The position numbers and the translations under genes are program-made. The notes beneath the pieces are model-generated. The model made no database searches and was not told where the DNA came from. It saw nothing but the letters and a program-made list of their open reading frames with translations. DNA of 64,000 bases. It comes from Manihot esculenta (Eukaryota > Streptophyta > Magnoliopsida > Malpighiales > Euphorbiaceae). This document shows positions 14,042 to 26,400 of the stretch, in pieces (positions within the stretch are counted from its first letter, which is position 1; each line of letters opens with the position of its first letter). Where the stretch lies: the NCBI RefSeq assembly GCF_001659605.2, contig NC_035171.2, positions 28,127,825 to 28,191,824 on the forward strand. The letters are read 5' to 3'.

Positions 14042-14682
14042 TAGGGCCAGGTTCTTGGGTTCCAAACTGAGTATGAAAACCATTCTGATTCTGGTTCTTC
14101 ACTCAGAACCAAAACAGACTGCACGAAACCAAGAACCAAATTTACACATGTTTTTTTATTGATCCTTTAGATATAGTACATACTTTTAGCATGTGTATGC
14201 GTGTGTATATCTTTCACTCCTCTATATTTTCTAGATAATTTTTAACTACAAATGTACTTAATTTCAAGTGCATTTTCATACAATATGCTTAATCCAAAAT
14301 TATATGTACACATTGTAATTAAATATTATACAATTAAGAAATAATTGAAGGTATATAGATAATATAATTATATTATTATATTACACATAATATGATCATA
14401 TTACATAACATAGTAGTATAATTATATTGTATATAATATATATACGTATCTTATAGTTAAAGATTACATAATTAATAATGGCTAAAAGATATATTAAATG
14501 ATATACTCTGAATAAATAATCAATTATAAAGCTTAAATGATAATTTAGATATAAATTTTTGCAAAAACAATTGCATAAAATTGTTTTAAGAATCAAAACA
14601 TATATAGAACCTGTACCAAACTAGAACCATATTCAAATTTTTATCCAATTTTGGTTCCTATACAGAACCTGATCCACCCCTA
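14042..14682. mobile_element. hAT-like MITE with 8-bp target duplication
   Basis: The element begins TAGGGCCAGGTTC and ends with GAACCTGATCCACCCCTA, which reads TAGGGGTGGATCAGGTTC on the other strand, giving imperfect terminal inverted repeats. It is flanked on both sides by the 8-bp direct repeat GTAGGAAG (14034-14041 and 14683-14690). Eight-base target duplications with TAGGG termini are typical of hAT-superfamily MITEs. The interior is AT-rich with GGAACC/GGTTCC phrases and has no transposase frame. Confidence 0.75.
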
Positions 14683-14879
14683 GTAGGAAGTCTTCCCATA
14701 CTGCAAACTGTAAATTCTACCATAGGTTTTTATGCAATATCCAAGTAAGAGAGGGAATGCAAAATATGTCGGTCAGCAAATTAAGAAACCAAAAGATAAA
14801 GTAGTGATTAAGCCCACTCCATATGTAGTAAAGTTATATTATACATAGTTTTTAACAATAATATTTTATTACCTTCTAA
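14683..14879. other. Short spacer between the MITE and the copia remnant
   Basis: It begins with the right-hand GTAGGAAG target duplication of the MITE (14683-14690). The rest is AT-rich. The 3' LTR expected here for the neighbouring minus-strand copia element is not recognisable, so that end of the element is lost or replaced. Confidence 0.4.
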
Positions 14880-15789
14880 CTCCCCTCGAATTAGTGCATA
14901 GATATCACACATGCTCAACTTGCAAATGATAGATTTTATTGCTGAGCCCTTTGGTAAACACATCAGCTACCTGTTCATCGGAAGTCATATGATCTAATCT
15001 TAAAACACCATTTATTAACTCCTCTTTAATGAAGTGTCAATCAATCTTTATGTATTTCGTTCGGTCATGTTGAACCGGATTATGAACTACACTGATGGCA
15101 ACTTTATTGTCATAGTACAATAGGAGTTTGTCTCTCTCCAATAGTTTCAATTTCTCTAACAATCTCTGCAACCATAAAATTTCACAAACACCTTATATCA
15201 TCGCTCTATATTCCACCTCAACACTTGATCGAGTAACAACGCTTTGTTTTTTTACTTCTTCAAGTAACAAGGTTTCTTCCCAGAAGTGTACAATAATCAT
15301 TAGTTGACCTTCTATCGTCAAAGGATCCATTCCAATCTGCATCTGTGAATTAATGCATGCAAAGATGATCATGTTTAGAGAATCAGAGACTTTTTCCAGA
15401 AGCAGAAAATAGCTTGCATGTGAGACTCACAAGATCATGCATAGACTGACTGACTAAACTGACTGCATATGTTATGTCTGGTCGAGTATGCGAAAGATAA
15501 ATCAGTCTGCCTACCAACCTTTGATATCCGCCCATATCCACTAATTCACCAACTCCTGCTTGTAGCTTGTAAATGCTCTCAATGGGAGTTTCAACTGATT
15601 TGCAACCTAACATACCAATTTCTTATAAAAGATCTAGAATATATTTTCTATGAGAAATAAAGATTCCCTTCTTTGACCTGGCAACCTCGATTCCCAGAAA
15701 ATATTGCAGTTTTCCTAGATCTTTAATTTCGAACTCCTAAACCAAAAACTTTTTCAGCCGAATCATCTCTTCAGTGTCATCCTTGTTAT

Positions 15790-15950
15790 TACTATGTCAT
15801 CAACATAGATTATAAAGAGAGTAATTTTATCCTTGCGATGTCTGATAAATTACTATGTCATCAACATAGACTATAAAGAGAGTAATTTTATGTTATCAAT
15901 ATAGACTATAAAGAGAGTAATTTTATCCTTGTGATGTCTGATAAATAGAG
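15790..15950 (-). repeat. Three tandem copies of the reverse-transcriptase catalytic box
   Basis: Units at 15790-15850, 15851-15891 and 15892-15950 share the phrase tataaagagagtaattttat. On the minus strand the first two encode LFI(I/V)YVDDI, the catalytic YVDD of copia reverse transcriptase. The third is degenerate (YIDN). The second unit lacks about 20 bp. The duplication lies within the coding region of the remnant. Confidence 0.8.
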
Positions 15951-16787
15951 TAGAGTCAACATAGCTCTATTGATAGCCAAAAGAAATCATAGCTCTACTC
16001 AATCGATCAAACCAAACTCTGGGTGACTGCTTCAAACCAAACTCTAAGTGACTGTTTCAACCCATACAAAGCCTTCTTTAGCCTGCACACCTTTCCTTTT
16101 TTTTAATCAGCTAATTCAAGAGGGATTTCTATATACACTTCCTCCTCCAAGTCTCCATGGAGGAATACATTTTTCACATCAAATTGTTAGAGATCCCAAT
16201 TAAGGTTGACAACGTAAGATAACTATACTCTAATTGAGTTCATTTTGACAACAGGGGACAAATGTCTCCTGGTAATCCACTCCATAAGTTTGAGTGTATC
16301 CCTTAGCCACTAGTCTAACTTTAAATCTTTCAATTGATTCCATTTGCTTTGTGTTTCACAATGAACATCCATTTGCAGCCAACAAGTTTCTTCCCAGGTG
16401 GAAGAGTGACAAGCTCCCAAGTCTCATTTTTTGCCAGTGCTTTTATCTCTTCAATCATTGCTTCCTTCTCACTTAGGATCTGCAAGAGCTTCCTTCCAAT
16501 CCTGTGGAATAGACACAGAGGAAATAGACAAGGTAAAGGCTTTATAAGATGGAGATAAAGAATCATAAGAGAGAAAGTTAGAAATAGAGTGATTTGTGCA
16601 AGATCCAACTCATTTTCTTTGAACAATTGGTTTATTTAGATCATCAAAGGGCTCAAGGTTTAGGAATGCCTCACTAGATGGAAAAAAGGAAGATTTATGA
16701 CACTGAGTAGGCTGCACAATGGCTTTTTCTCCTTCTGTTTTGTCTCTTCTTGAGTATCTCCTTAAATCTAGTTTATCCAAATGCTCT

Positions 16788-17209
16788 CACCAATAATCTC
16801 TCTCTGTATAATAGTCTCGTTATCACCAACAGTCTCCCCTGCATAGTAATCTCCTCTAGAGTAAAACGTTCTAAATTTATAGGAATAGAAATCATCTCTT
16901 CTCTCTCATTATCCTCTCCTAGAAAAGGTGATAGGGTAGTACTGAAGTAAAGTTCAGTCTCTCTAAATGTAACATCCATACTGACAAAGTATTTTAGTCA
17001 CCAATAATCTTTCCCTGTATAATAGTCTCCTGATCATCAATAGTCTCCCCTGTATAGTAGTCTCCTCTAGAGTAAAAAATTCTAGAGTTACAGGAATAGA
17101 AATCATCTCTTCTCTCTCATTGTCCTCCCCCTGAAGAGGTGATAGGATAGTACTGAAGTAAGGTTCAGTCTCTCTAAATGTAACATCCATACTGACAAAA
17201 TATTTTCTA
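16788..17209 (-). repeat. 211-bp tandem duplication of the integrase-RT linker
   Basis: A unit starting caccaataatct at 16788-16998 is repeated at 16999-17209 with scattered substitutions. On the minus strand both copies encode MDVTFRETE.YFST..SP followed by LGEDNEREEMISIP-like sequence, the copia motif that follows the integrase core. The divergence between copies shows that the duplication is not recent. Confidence 0.85.
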
Positions 17210-18980
17210 GATGGAGGATGGTAACACTTATGACTCTTCTATGTGGAAGAGTACTCAACAAGCACATTTAATAGCCCTCAGATCAAACTTCTCACCTGTC
17301 CTAATATGAACAAAACACGTGCATTCAAACACCTTTGGTGGAACAATATAAGCAGCTAAGGTTGCATCTCTCCAATAGGTTTTTGGAAGGTTCATGGTGA
17401 AAAAGAGAGATCGGCCTACTTTCAATAAGTGTTAATTTTTCTTTCAACAATATCATTTTGGGTACTAGTGTAAAGACAACTAGTTTGATGCAGTATCCTA
17501 TTAGACTCCAGATAAACAGAAAAATAGTCATCCGTGTACTCTGTACCATTATCAGTTATCAAAACTTTTATCGTAGCATCAAATTAAGTACAAATCATCT
17601 TGTGAAAAGATTAAAAGCAAGAAACCACATCACTCTTTACTTTTATCAAATAAACCCAAGTCATGCAAGTGTAACAATCAATAAAAGTAACAAATCAACG
17701 ATTACCAGATAATAGGTCCCAAACGTCAGAATGGATGATCACAAAAAGGATCGTACTTCTATTGTTACTATAGGGATAAGAGGTTCTTATATGCTTAACA
17801 TACTCACAAGCATCACAAACCAAAGAACCACATTGAGCCTTGAAAAATAAATTAGGATAAAATTTCTCTAAAACAAAGAATGATGGGTATCCTAACCATC
17901 GATACCATTTCCTGGTTGACATTCTGATTTCTTGGTTGACATTCTAATTTCTTTCAAAAAGAGCCCAAAGTGAATTTAAACTTAGATTCCCTTCCAACAT
18001 ATATAAGCCATCATGCAGTCTACTATTGCCAATCTTCTTCCCAGTTTGAAGTCCCGAATAATACAATAATTAGGAAAAAATTCAATTTTACAATTAAGTG
18101 TTTTGGTGAGAGCACTAACAAATAAAAGATTAATAGGAAAACAAGGAACATGAAGAACAAAAAATAGCTTGATATTTGAAATATAAACAATAGAAACGAT
18201 TCCAGGTATAGGAGTGGAAGAACCATCTGGGATTCTGACAGTTTGAAAACATGAAAGATAATTAAGAAAGCTTTCAAAGGAGCCTGTCATATGTCTATTT
18301 GCATCAGAATCAATAATCCATAGAGCAGAATCAAGAGGAAACAAAAGCATTTTTAGAAGTCCTTACATTACCCATGCAAGTCACTGCCATTTCAAGAAAA
18401 CACCACCCTTTTTCTATCAAAAACAGTAGAAAGATCACTATTACTGAAAAAACTATTACTGTTCACCGGCGAAAAGAACACAGGTCTAGCAGATCAGAAG
18501 CGCGACTTGAAGGAGAGTGCCAAAAAAAAGCACCAAAACAAACTTGAAATATTAACAAAAATCACCAATGGAATTCGTATACCCAAATAGTAGCCACCAA
18601 AGCCAAATCCAAAGCTACTAAGGGTAATCACCTTAACCGGAGTATCAAAACTCAAAACATCACCCAAGGCTGCAGTACCCAAGTTGAATCGACGCCAGAA
18701 GAGGAGACGGAGCAGCCGGATCTTGCCGAAAAAGGACACGCGTCGGCACGTGGCGTCAGAGTGAAGAGAAGGGAAGGCGCGTGTGGGCTACACGCGCTTC
18801 TTCCGGTCGCTGGAATTGGACAGGAGGCCGATCTTGAGCCGCAATTTTGATTGGTAGGGGTGGTGACACGAACAACACACCCTAAACAGGTGATCTAGAG
18901 ATGATAGATTTGAAACCCAAGAAGGTGTCGGAAAATTTTTTTTAAACCAACAGACCAGAGCTATAGATCTGAGAACTAGA

Positions 18981-18991
18981 CTCTAATACCA
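18981..18991 (-). other. Primer-binding site of the decayed copia element
   Basis: The minus strand reads TGGTATTAGAGTC directly after the LTR end (the first 11 bases are at 18981-18991). It resembles the TGGTATCAGAGC complement of plant initiator methionine tRNA with one transition. Its adjacency to the LTR terminus fixes the LTR boundary. Confidence 0.7.
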
Positions 18992-19150
18992 TGTAGAATT
19001 TGAGATGAATTTTTTATTTTATTCTAACGGAATTGATCTTTATAAGATTTGAGTATTTATACACGGAATCAATTTAAATTAGGAATATTTATAATAAGAA
19101 TAAAATCTCTTAAATCAAGCCTAATTAGGAATCTTCTATGTTGGTCAACA
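18992..19150 (-). repeat. Putative 5' LTR (159 bp) of the decayed copia element
   Basis: On the minus strand it starts TGTTGACCAACATAG and ends ATTCTACA, the usual TG...CA form. It is followed immediately by the primer-binding site. No second copy was found at the other end of the element, so its length is inferred from the termini only. Confidence 0.6.
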
Positions 19151-19314
19151 TATTTATATGACGGACATGTGATTTAGTAATATATTTAAGGAGTATAAGG
19201 TAATTTAATGCATTTACGACTAACGATTATTTAAATAATTTATAGAAATATATAAGTTATTAAATTACATTCACTTGTACTTAAAGATAAAATTAATATA
19301 TATATATATATATA

Positions 19315-19555
19315 TTAAAATCTTAATTACATATTACTATAAATAATTTTAAAACGATACAATTGATTCTCTGGTTTGAGTTTAGTTCTGCACGGTTCAG
19401 AGCTTGATGAATAATTAGAACAGAAAAACAATTAATACAAGTCAGTTTGATTCCTACAACGACGATTTTATCTTGGTTTCAATAGAGTTTGTTGCAATAT
19501 GATTTTTTGGTTAGGTTCATCCAAACATCATGCACAATCCTATTTATTGGGCTAT

Positions 19556-19599
<44 letters not shown>

Positions 19600-19838
19600 T
19601 CTTAATTACATATTACTATAAATAATTTTAAAACGATACAATTGATTCTCTGGTTTGAGTTTAGTTCTGCACGGTTCAGAGCTTGATGAATAATTAGAAC
19701 AGAAAAACAATTAATACAAGTCAGTTTGATTCCTACAACGACGATTTTATCTTGGTTTCAATAGAGTTTGTTGCAATATGATTTTTTGGTTAGGTTCATC
19801 CAAACATCATGCACAATCCTATTTATTGGGCTATCCTA
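19315..19838. repeat. Apparently perfect 245-bp direct duplication joined by (TA)n
   Basis: The block 19315-19559, starting ttaaaatcttaattacatat and ending gggctatccta, is repeated at 19594-19838. Read line by line I found no difference between the copies. They are separated by a pure TA microsatellite (19560-19593), and another TA run precedes the first copy (about 19297-19314). No coding content is evident. A (CT)n microsatellite follows at about 19986-20011. Confidence 0.9.
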
Positions 19839-20433
19839 AGTGAGTCGGCACGAATGAATCCAACCATAACCCTCTATTTTTGTGTTGTGTTAGTTGGTCA
19901 TGTCTAAAATTGTGACCCATGTTAATTTTTTCGGATTCTCCCTTATTAGGGAGCAAAAGCTTACATTAAAACTTTTACTGCACACCTCCTCCTCTCTCTC
20001 TCTCTCTCTCTAACAACTATTCTAAAAGCATTTTCCAAAAGCTTGTTTAAAACAACATGATAGCCACCCCAAATAGGATATTAGAAAAGGACAACCAAAC
20101 AAATTCACGAGCAACTAATTTGACTCGCTTCCTCTAAATTAAATTTCAATGGTCCTAAACTCTCTTATGCCGCATCGTATATCAAATAGAAGAATCTCAA
20201 TCTTTGTATCATTTTCCTAAGCAACAATCAAGTAAACAATTCTAATATATTGAGTTTAGTCCTATTTTCAATTTTCATTCATTTTTTTTGGCACCGGACA
20301 TCTTCTAGGCACACAACTAGGCTCAATGAACTATCTCGACCTTAGTGCACATTAAACCATGGTAACGTATGAGTGGCTTATTTTGTAAAAGCTGTCCTTA
20401 TTACAATAATTATCTATGTGACCAAGTGATGTG

Positions 20434-23400
20434 TCAAAAAAGCACCTTAGAGACAAGCCGCATGGATCTTCTGGGAAGAGCTTCTCCGGCTGAATGCATC
20501 ATGCTTCTTAAAAATTTTGTGTCATGCTTACTACAGCTATTTTGACATTCATTGCCTGCAAATGGCCTCTTTCTGCTAAATTCTTCATTCGATCCCTGAT
20601 TATCAAACTTTAAACAAGTTTTCTCAACTGAGTTGTCAACTTGTGAGCATCTGGAAGGGGCATATTCTTAAATTATCAGATTTTTACAAGCAAATATAAC
20701 AGTACAACAAAAACTTCTACCAAGAAAAGAAATTACATTGAAGTCTCTATCACATTAACAATATTGTTCCATTCCTGCCAAAGAAAAAGGGAATATAATC
20801 ATAATTCAATGGTGTCATTAAAACTACCTGACGAAATTAAGATATTTATGCTTCTTAGCAACAAAAACTTTAGGCTCAAATAAAAAGAATGACAAATTGC
20901 TCATTTTGTTGAAGAAAATTAAGGTGCATGCTAAGTTGGTCATAAAAAGGTTACTTCTTTAAGGGGAGTGTTGACTTATTAGACATGTGTGACATCTATG
21001 CACCAACTTTAAGGAGGGTGTTGACTTATTTGCTGATTTTGAGGATATGATTTGATTTGATTAGGATCCTTAATTATTTCTGTAGTTATTATTTGATTAT
21101 TTGCTTCCTGTTTAGTTATAATTCTTAATGTATAAATAGTCATGTAAACTAATTGTAAAGATCAAGAGTGAAATACAAGAATACTCTAAAATTCTCCAAA
21201 ATTCTTCACATATGCATAATTTTTTTTCCTTTAAATAACATGAATAATGGTAACAATGGTCTTTATGTAATAGCATGATTTAAAACCATGTTTCTATTAC
21301 CCATGACAGTAAATTAAACTGCAATGTCTGAGATATGGCCATTATTCAAAACCATGTATATAACACGTGACAATGAATTAAACTGCCATTTTTGATCCAA
21401 GATGAGCTACATTTTATTGGACCCATGAGCTAATTAAGAAGAGCTAGACCCTAAGGGGTGTTTGTGTTAACTTTTGACCAGTTTATAAACCTGTTTGTTT
21501 ATAATATTTTGTGAGCTTATAATTCAGCTTATAAGCTACAAAAAGTAAGTAGGGAGTGACAAGCTTTTTATTTTGGTACTTATAAGTTATAAGCATTAAA
21601 CTTATAAATTGGTTTAACTAAATAAGTTACTATAACACCCTCATTTAATTTTAAAATTTCACAATATTTCTTATTTAATATCCATTTAGTAATTTTAATA
21701 ATAAATATACTTATAAGCTATTTATTACTAAACATGTCAATTGTTTATGACATTTATAAGCATTTTAACCAAACACATTTTTGCTTAAAATTTTAAGCTT
21801 TAGTGCTTACAAGCCAATTTTCATAACCTAAGCCGAACAACCCCCAAGGATAACGTCACAGAGTCAAGAGGAGCTAGACCCAAGTAGTTGGCCCCATGCA
21901 ATGGCATGACAACTATGCCTGTGAAACTGATCTTGAACCCAATTCCACATGGGGGGAATTTTGGAACGTGGTTATTCACAGGCCTAGGACTGTGAATCAA
22001 CATCTCTTAAAAATGGGCTTGGATCTAGGATAAGCCACATTCCAATAGAAATAATCAAACAAAATTTACTGGAACACACAAAATTGTTCTTAAAAATAAA
22101 AGTTATTTCAACATATTCAAGTTATTCAACGAACAATGTTATAAAAAAATTTGACTTCCTTTTGTAACAAAACAAAAATTGAATTATATTCCAAAAATCA
22201 CATTTCGTTCCTATTTCCAACGCTAACAGAACTTAATTTTTTTTAAAAAATTTTTTTATATAAAGAAATAGTCTTAAATGGGATTACTTGTCATATATCA
22301 TGAATGCATGGTCTTTAGATCCTGCTGTTCTTTTTCCTCACCTCTACCAAGCACAACCTTGCACTTAGTTCCTAGGTTCCAAGATCCCATTATGCTATAA
22401 TGTGTTGCACCTTTTAATAACTTGCAACAAGAAGTCACAGATCTACTGGGTACCCTTCTATATTTGTTCGCTAATAATTAAAATTTTCCAAAGAATTTGA
22501 GATGGAAACTGTGAATGTGAAAACAATTGAATTATTGGAACAATGAAAATTACTATCAAATTTAACCATAGTGCACGATCTGTCAGCCGCATGATTTCTA
22601 AAATCATCAACACTTCCAATTCATTGATTCCGTGAAACTATATATTAATATAGAGGAACATATAAGCAAAAAAGGACTCAACCACATCCTACTTCCAAGT
22701 CTAAATGCAAAAATAATCTAGAACATGCTCAAATGACACACATTATTTCCTATTTCATCAATTTTATAATTTTCATCTGAAAAATAAACTAGAAAAGGTG
22801 ATACCTGCTCTTCAGAGCACGTAGGCAAATGGTTCCCACAATGGTTATTCTCACTTAATGTGGCTAATGTAGCTTGCTCATTTCCTGCATTGTGGTTTGA
22901 ATCATCCAGACCCACGAATCCACCATTTTTATTGGGTAAAGATAACGTGTCTTTGTGGTAATTTCCAGCTTCTGACAACTGTATTTCTGTAGAACAGCTG
23001 GCCAGGCGTCCAGGAAAGACACTACAATTATTCTCAAGATCACTACTGTTCTGCCAGGTCAAATTCTCACACATTTCATCACCGTGCTTCAAATTATGAT
23101 GCTCATTTGCAATAAGATCTACCGAGCCATCAGATATGGAGTTAACAGCAAAATTGCAGGCTGTCTTTTCTGTAGGAGTATCAGCAATATCTGAATCAAG
23201 AATAGCAGCATAGACATTCTTGGTGCAGGATTCTGTAATGGAAATTATCTGGTTCTGGTTCTGAACATCAGCACTAGGCTTAGATGAGATAGGTCCCTGC
23301 TCTTCCCCTAAGCATTCCAATCCCTCTACACTACATTGTCTTGTTGGCAAGATCATTACCAATTTATTACCTTCATCAATCTCTATATTGTTTTCCATAA

Positions 23401-26400
23401 CAAAACTCGGTGAAGTTTTAGCTTGTACATACCCATCCTTGATTTCACCAGGACCGACACTTTGAGGAAAGAAACCTTTTACCTGTGTATTATCACTTTC
23501 TCCAATGCACCCAAGCTCTTTACAAAGACTTCGAGATGTGGTACTGTCCACATGCCTACATAAAGAAACCTGATTTTTGTAGTCCTTAATCCAGTCCGAT
23601 GGGCTAGAATTCAAATCAACAGAGAGTTTGATTCCCTCCTCTGAACTGACATAAAATTCAAAAGAAGCAGGAGCTCTTCTATAGGTTCTAGTAGGAGAGG
23701 CATTCTTTATAGGACAGACACCTATATTCATTTGTCCACAATGAAACTGGGGTGTATCTTCCTCCCTGCCACTGAGGCTTGATGAGGGTTCCTTATGGAT
23801 GAGACCGCCACAAGCACTTTGCGCAATAATTTGAGACTGGGATGGATCCTGAAAATAATCAATTGAGCAACCAACAGCTTCCTGCATCGTCATGTAGATA
23901 GCAATTTAATGAGGGGTTTATAGCAGTTCCAAATGCAGGCAAAAAAGCCCAAAAATAACATAATCCTTCCAACAATAGGAGAGTAGCCAGGCACAAACTC
24001 TCCACCATTTTCTCCACTCTCTTACACCTATTCAGAAGTTACAACTGAGCAAAGCTATTTCCATCTTCACTATTATTGAAGTTACTTTTATACACTGGAA
24101 TAAAGTTTCACTGGATAGGATATGGGCGAAGAAGAAATTGTTCTTATTTCCTATGTATGTTTTCTTTTCTGGAGAACCTCTAAAATAGTGCATTTTGATA
24201 AACCCATGAAGCTTTAGAGAAAGATCTGAAGATTATACTCGGAAAAAGGGACAAATCTAGAGACTGAAGCATTTAAAAGGGAGGAAGATGCATAATTTAA
24301 AGACTAGCAGTAATATTTTCAGCCAGCAAAAACTTTATGCACAATTTTTTTTCATAAAACAATTATATAATTGAAATATGATCAAACCTTGTCATAAGGT
24401 CTGAGTCCCATGCAGCTTTCCATTTCATTGCATTTGGTGCTTGTATTTCCTTTATTACCTATTTCTCTAGTATAAGATCTTTGCCTAAAGCTATCTGTAA
24501 AAGCAGCAATTGATCAGCTTTCATCAGAATCTAAGTCGATTTGGAGAGGAGACAACAACAACAACAACAACTACACTACAACTAAGCTTTTATGCAAAAC
24601 CAGTAACGTTTGGAAAGAACAATGATATTACTTTTATTTTTAGAAATTTTGAAGCACAAAAATTTTGTAAAGTGCAAACCTTTTGTTACATTTCCTGTCA
24701 AACTGAAAGGTGCTTTAGTCTGAAAGTTTGTTACTGGAGATGGAGAAAGTAAAACATCTTGGATCCCACCTCTGCTCTTGCCTAAGGATGCGAAACTTAA
24801 ATCATTCTTCTGCCAATTTGTCACGCATCAATTTAGGGTGTAAGAAATAAAAATAAAAAAAGCATTCTAGCTTATCTCAAGAAAATAATATGAACCCAAA
24901 ATGTATAGTCATTGAATCGATGACATTTTTCCATAATGATTGGGATATGTCTAATTAAAGAATCTCATAGTTATGAGAAAATCATGATATTCACAAACTC
25001 TTATTAATGATTTATTAATACCATCACAAACTCTTGTTAATGATTTATTAATACCATTCCTTACATATCATGTATCCTCCATTATGAATATGGCTCATGT
25101 ATTCTGAAATTAAAAAAATAGAAGTGAAAAAAGAAACGTTGTCACTTGTGATTCTCCACTTCTCTTTTCTTCCCTGCTACTGCTTCTCTTTCTAAAAACT
25201 TAACATTAAGCTGCACAACTTCACATGGTACAATGCATAGTGCTCCATTTAAATTTCTATCAAGATTAACACTTCAAATTTGCATAAATCTCTAGTTGCT
25301 TTGAAGGAATGTACTGATTACTGAATTTTATTTAAATAATATAAGCACAGACACAAGGAGGCTTTTTTCTCCAATGAATGTTCACTTCTTACAAGTAACA
25401 ATAACGAGAAATGGGTGAATACAGAATCAAGATTCAAATGCTAATAATTTCATAATAAGTGAATCCAGAATCAAAGAGAGTTGCCAAGTCCTCTCGATTG
25501 TTGCGCATCTATTAATCTTCTAGCTAATTCCAAATAATAGGTTCTAGTACATACTGACATTACAAAATAAATTGACAAATGGTCCCCAAGCAAACTGCGT
25601 TGAAACTAGATCCACAATAATTAAACCTCACTAAGAGATTGCTCAACCGACAACTTGGATAGTTTCAATCATATTCATAGAATCAAATACAGGCTGATAT
25701 GTAACAGGATTTTGGGGGCCATTACCCATTTCACTGTTATTTACAGGCCCCATGTAACTTGCAAGTGTAACGGCCGTTACTGACCTCTGCTGACCATTAC
25801 TTAGTGGTAACAGCCTTCATAAAATCACATGCAACACTGCAATCTGCCATTTTCTTCTTTCCATTCTTTCCAGCAAGCTTCAAACAGCAGCAGGGGGTTT
25901 CTTTCCTTCACAATCTTTTTATTTCTCCCCAAATTTTCTTATCCTTTCTACAAAGCTAAGAATCATCAAACAATATCTAGCTAGTTTTTCTAAAGGTGAA
26001 TTTATCTCTCTGTTTTTTTCCTTTTCATTACTTACTGTGTTTTAGGCTTTTTTCACATTTGTTGATTAATGCTCTTTTTGATGTTAGTTTTATTGTTAAA
26101 GTTAAACACTCTGTTTTCATTACTTCTTGTTTTTAGTTTTTAGCTTTTTTGCTATCTACATAATTATTTTGGCTATAAATTAAAGAAAGTTTAATAATGT
26201 TTAAGAATGATATTTTAATAGTGTTGACTATTTTATAAGATTTTAGAGATTTGATTACTGAGTTAATTGCCGGATTTTATGTCCCAAATTATAGCTAATT
26301 TTTTTTATTGCCTTTTGTATAAACTTCCTAGTTAGATTCAATTCTTTGTGTATAAATATGTGATTACATTGTATGTAATTGACATTAAGAATCAATAAAA

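Larger units (their letters stand above)
14880..19150 (-). mobile_element. Decayed Ty1/copia LTR retrotransposon with gag deleted
   Basis: Reading on the minus strand from the right, it has an LTR (18992-19150), a primer-binding site, then protease (WIIDSDANRHMTG near 18310, where the usual DSGA reads DSDA), GAG-pre-integrase (W..RLGYPS-like, about 17870-17920), integrase fragments (17325-17550), the DVTFRE..YFS linker, the start of reverse transcriptase (NETWELV...GCKWMF, about 16340-16470), the catalytic box (about 15790-15950), the RT thumb (GRLIYLSHTRPDI, about 15470-15520), RNase H remnants and a purine tract (gaggggag, complement of about 14878-14886). Only about 640 bp separate the primer-binding site from protease, so most of gag is missing. 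Frames are broken by many stops and shifts. The element cannot move by itself. Confidence 0.85.

Noticed and set aside
24510..24752. Plus-strand 80-codon frame with a threonine run
   Set aside because: It overlaps exon 2 of the minus-strand unknown gene, and the Thr run comes from a short caa repeat at about 24556-24570.
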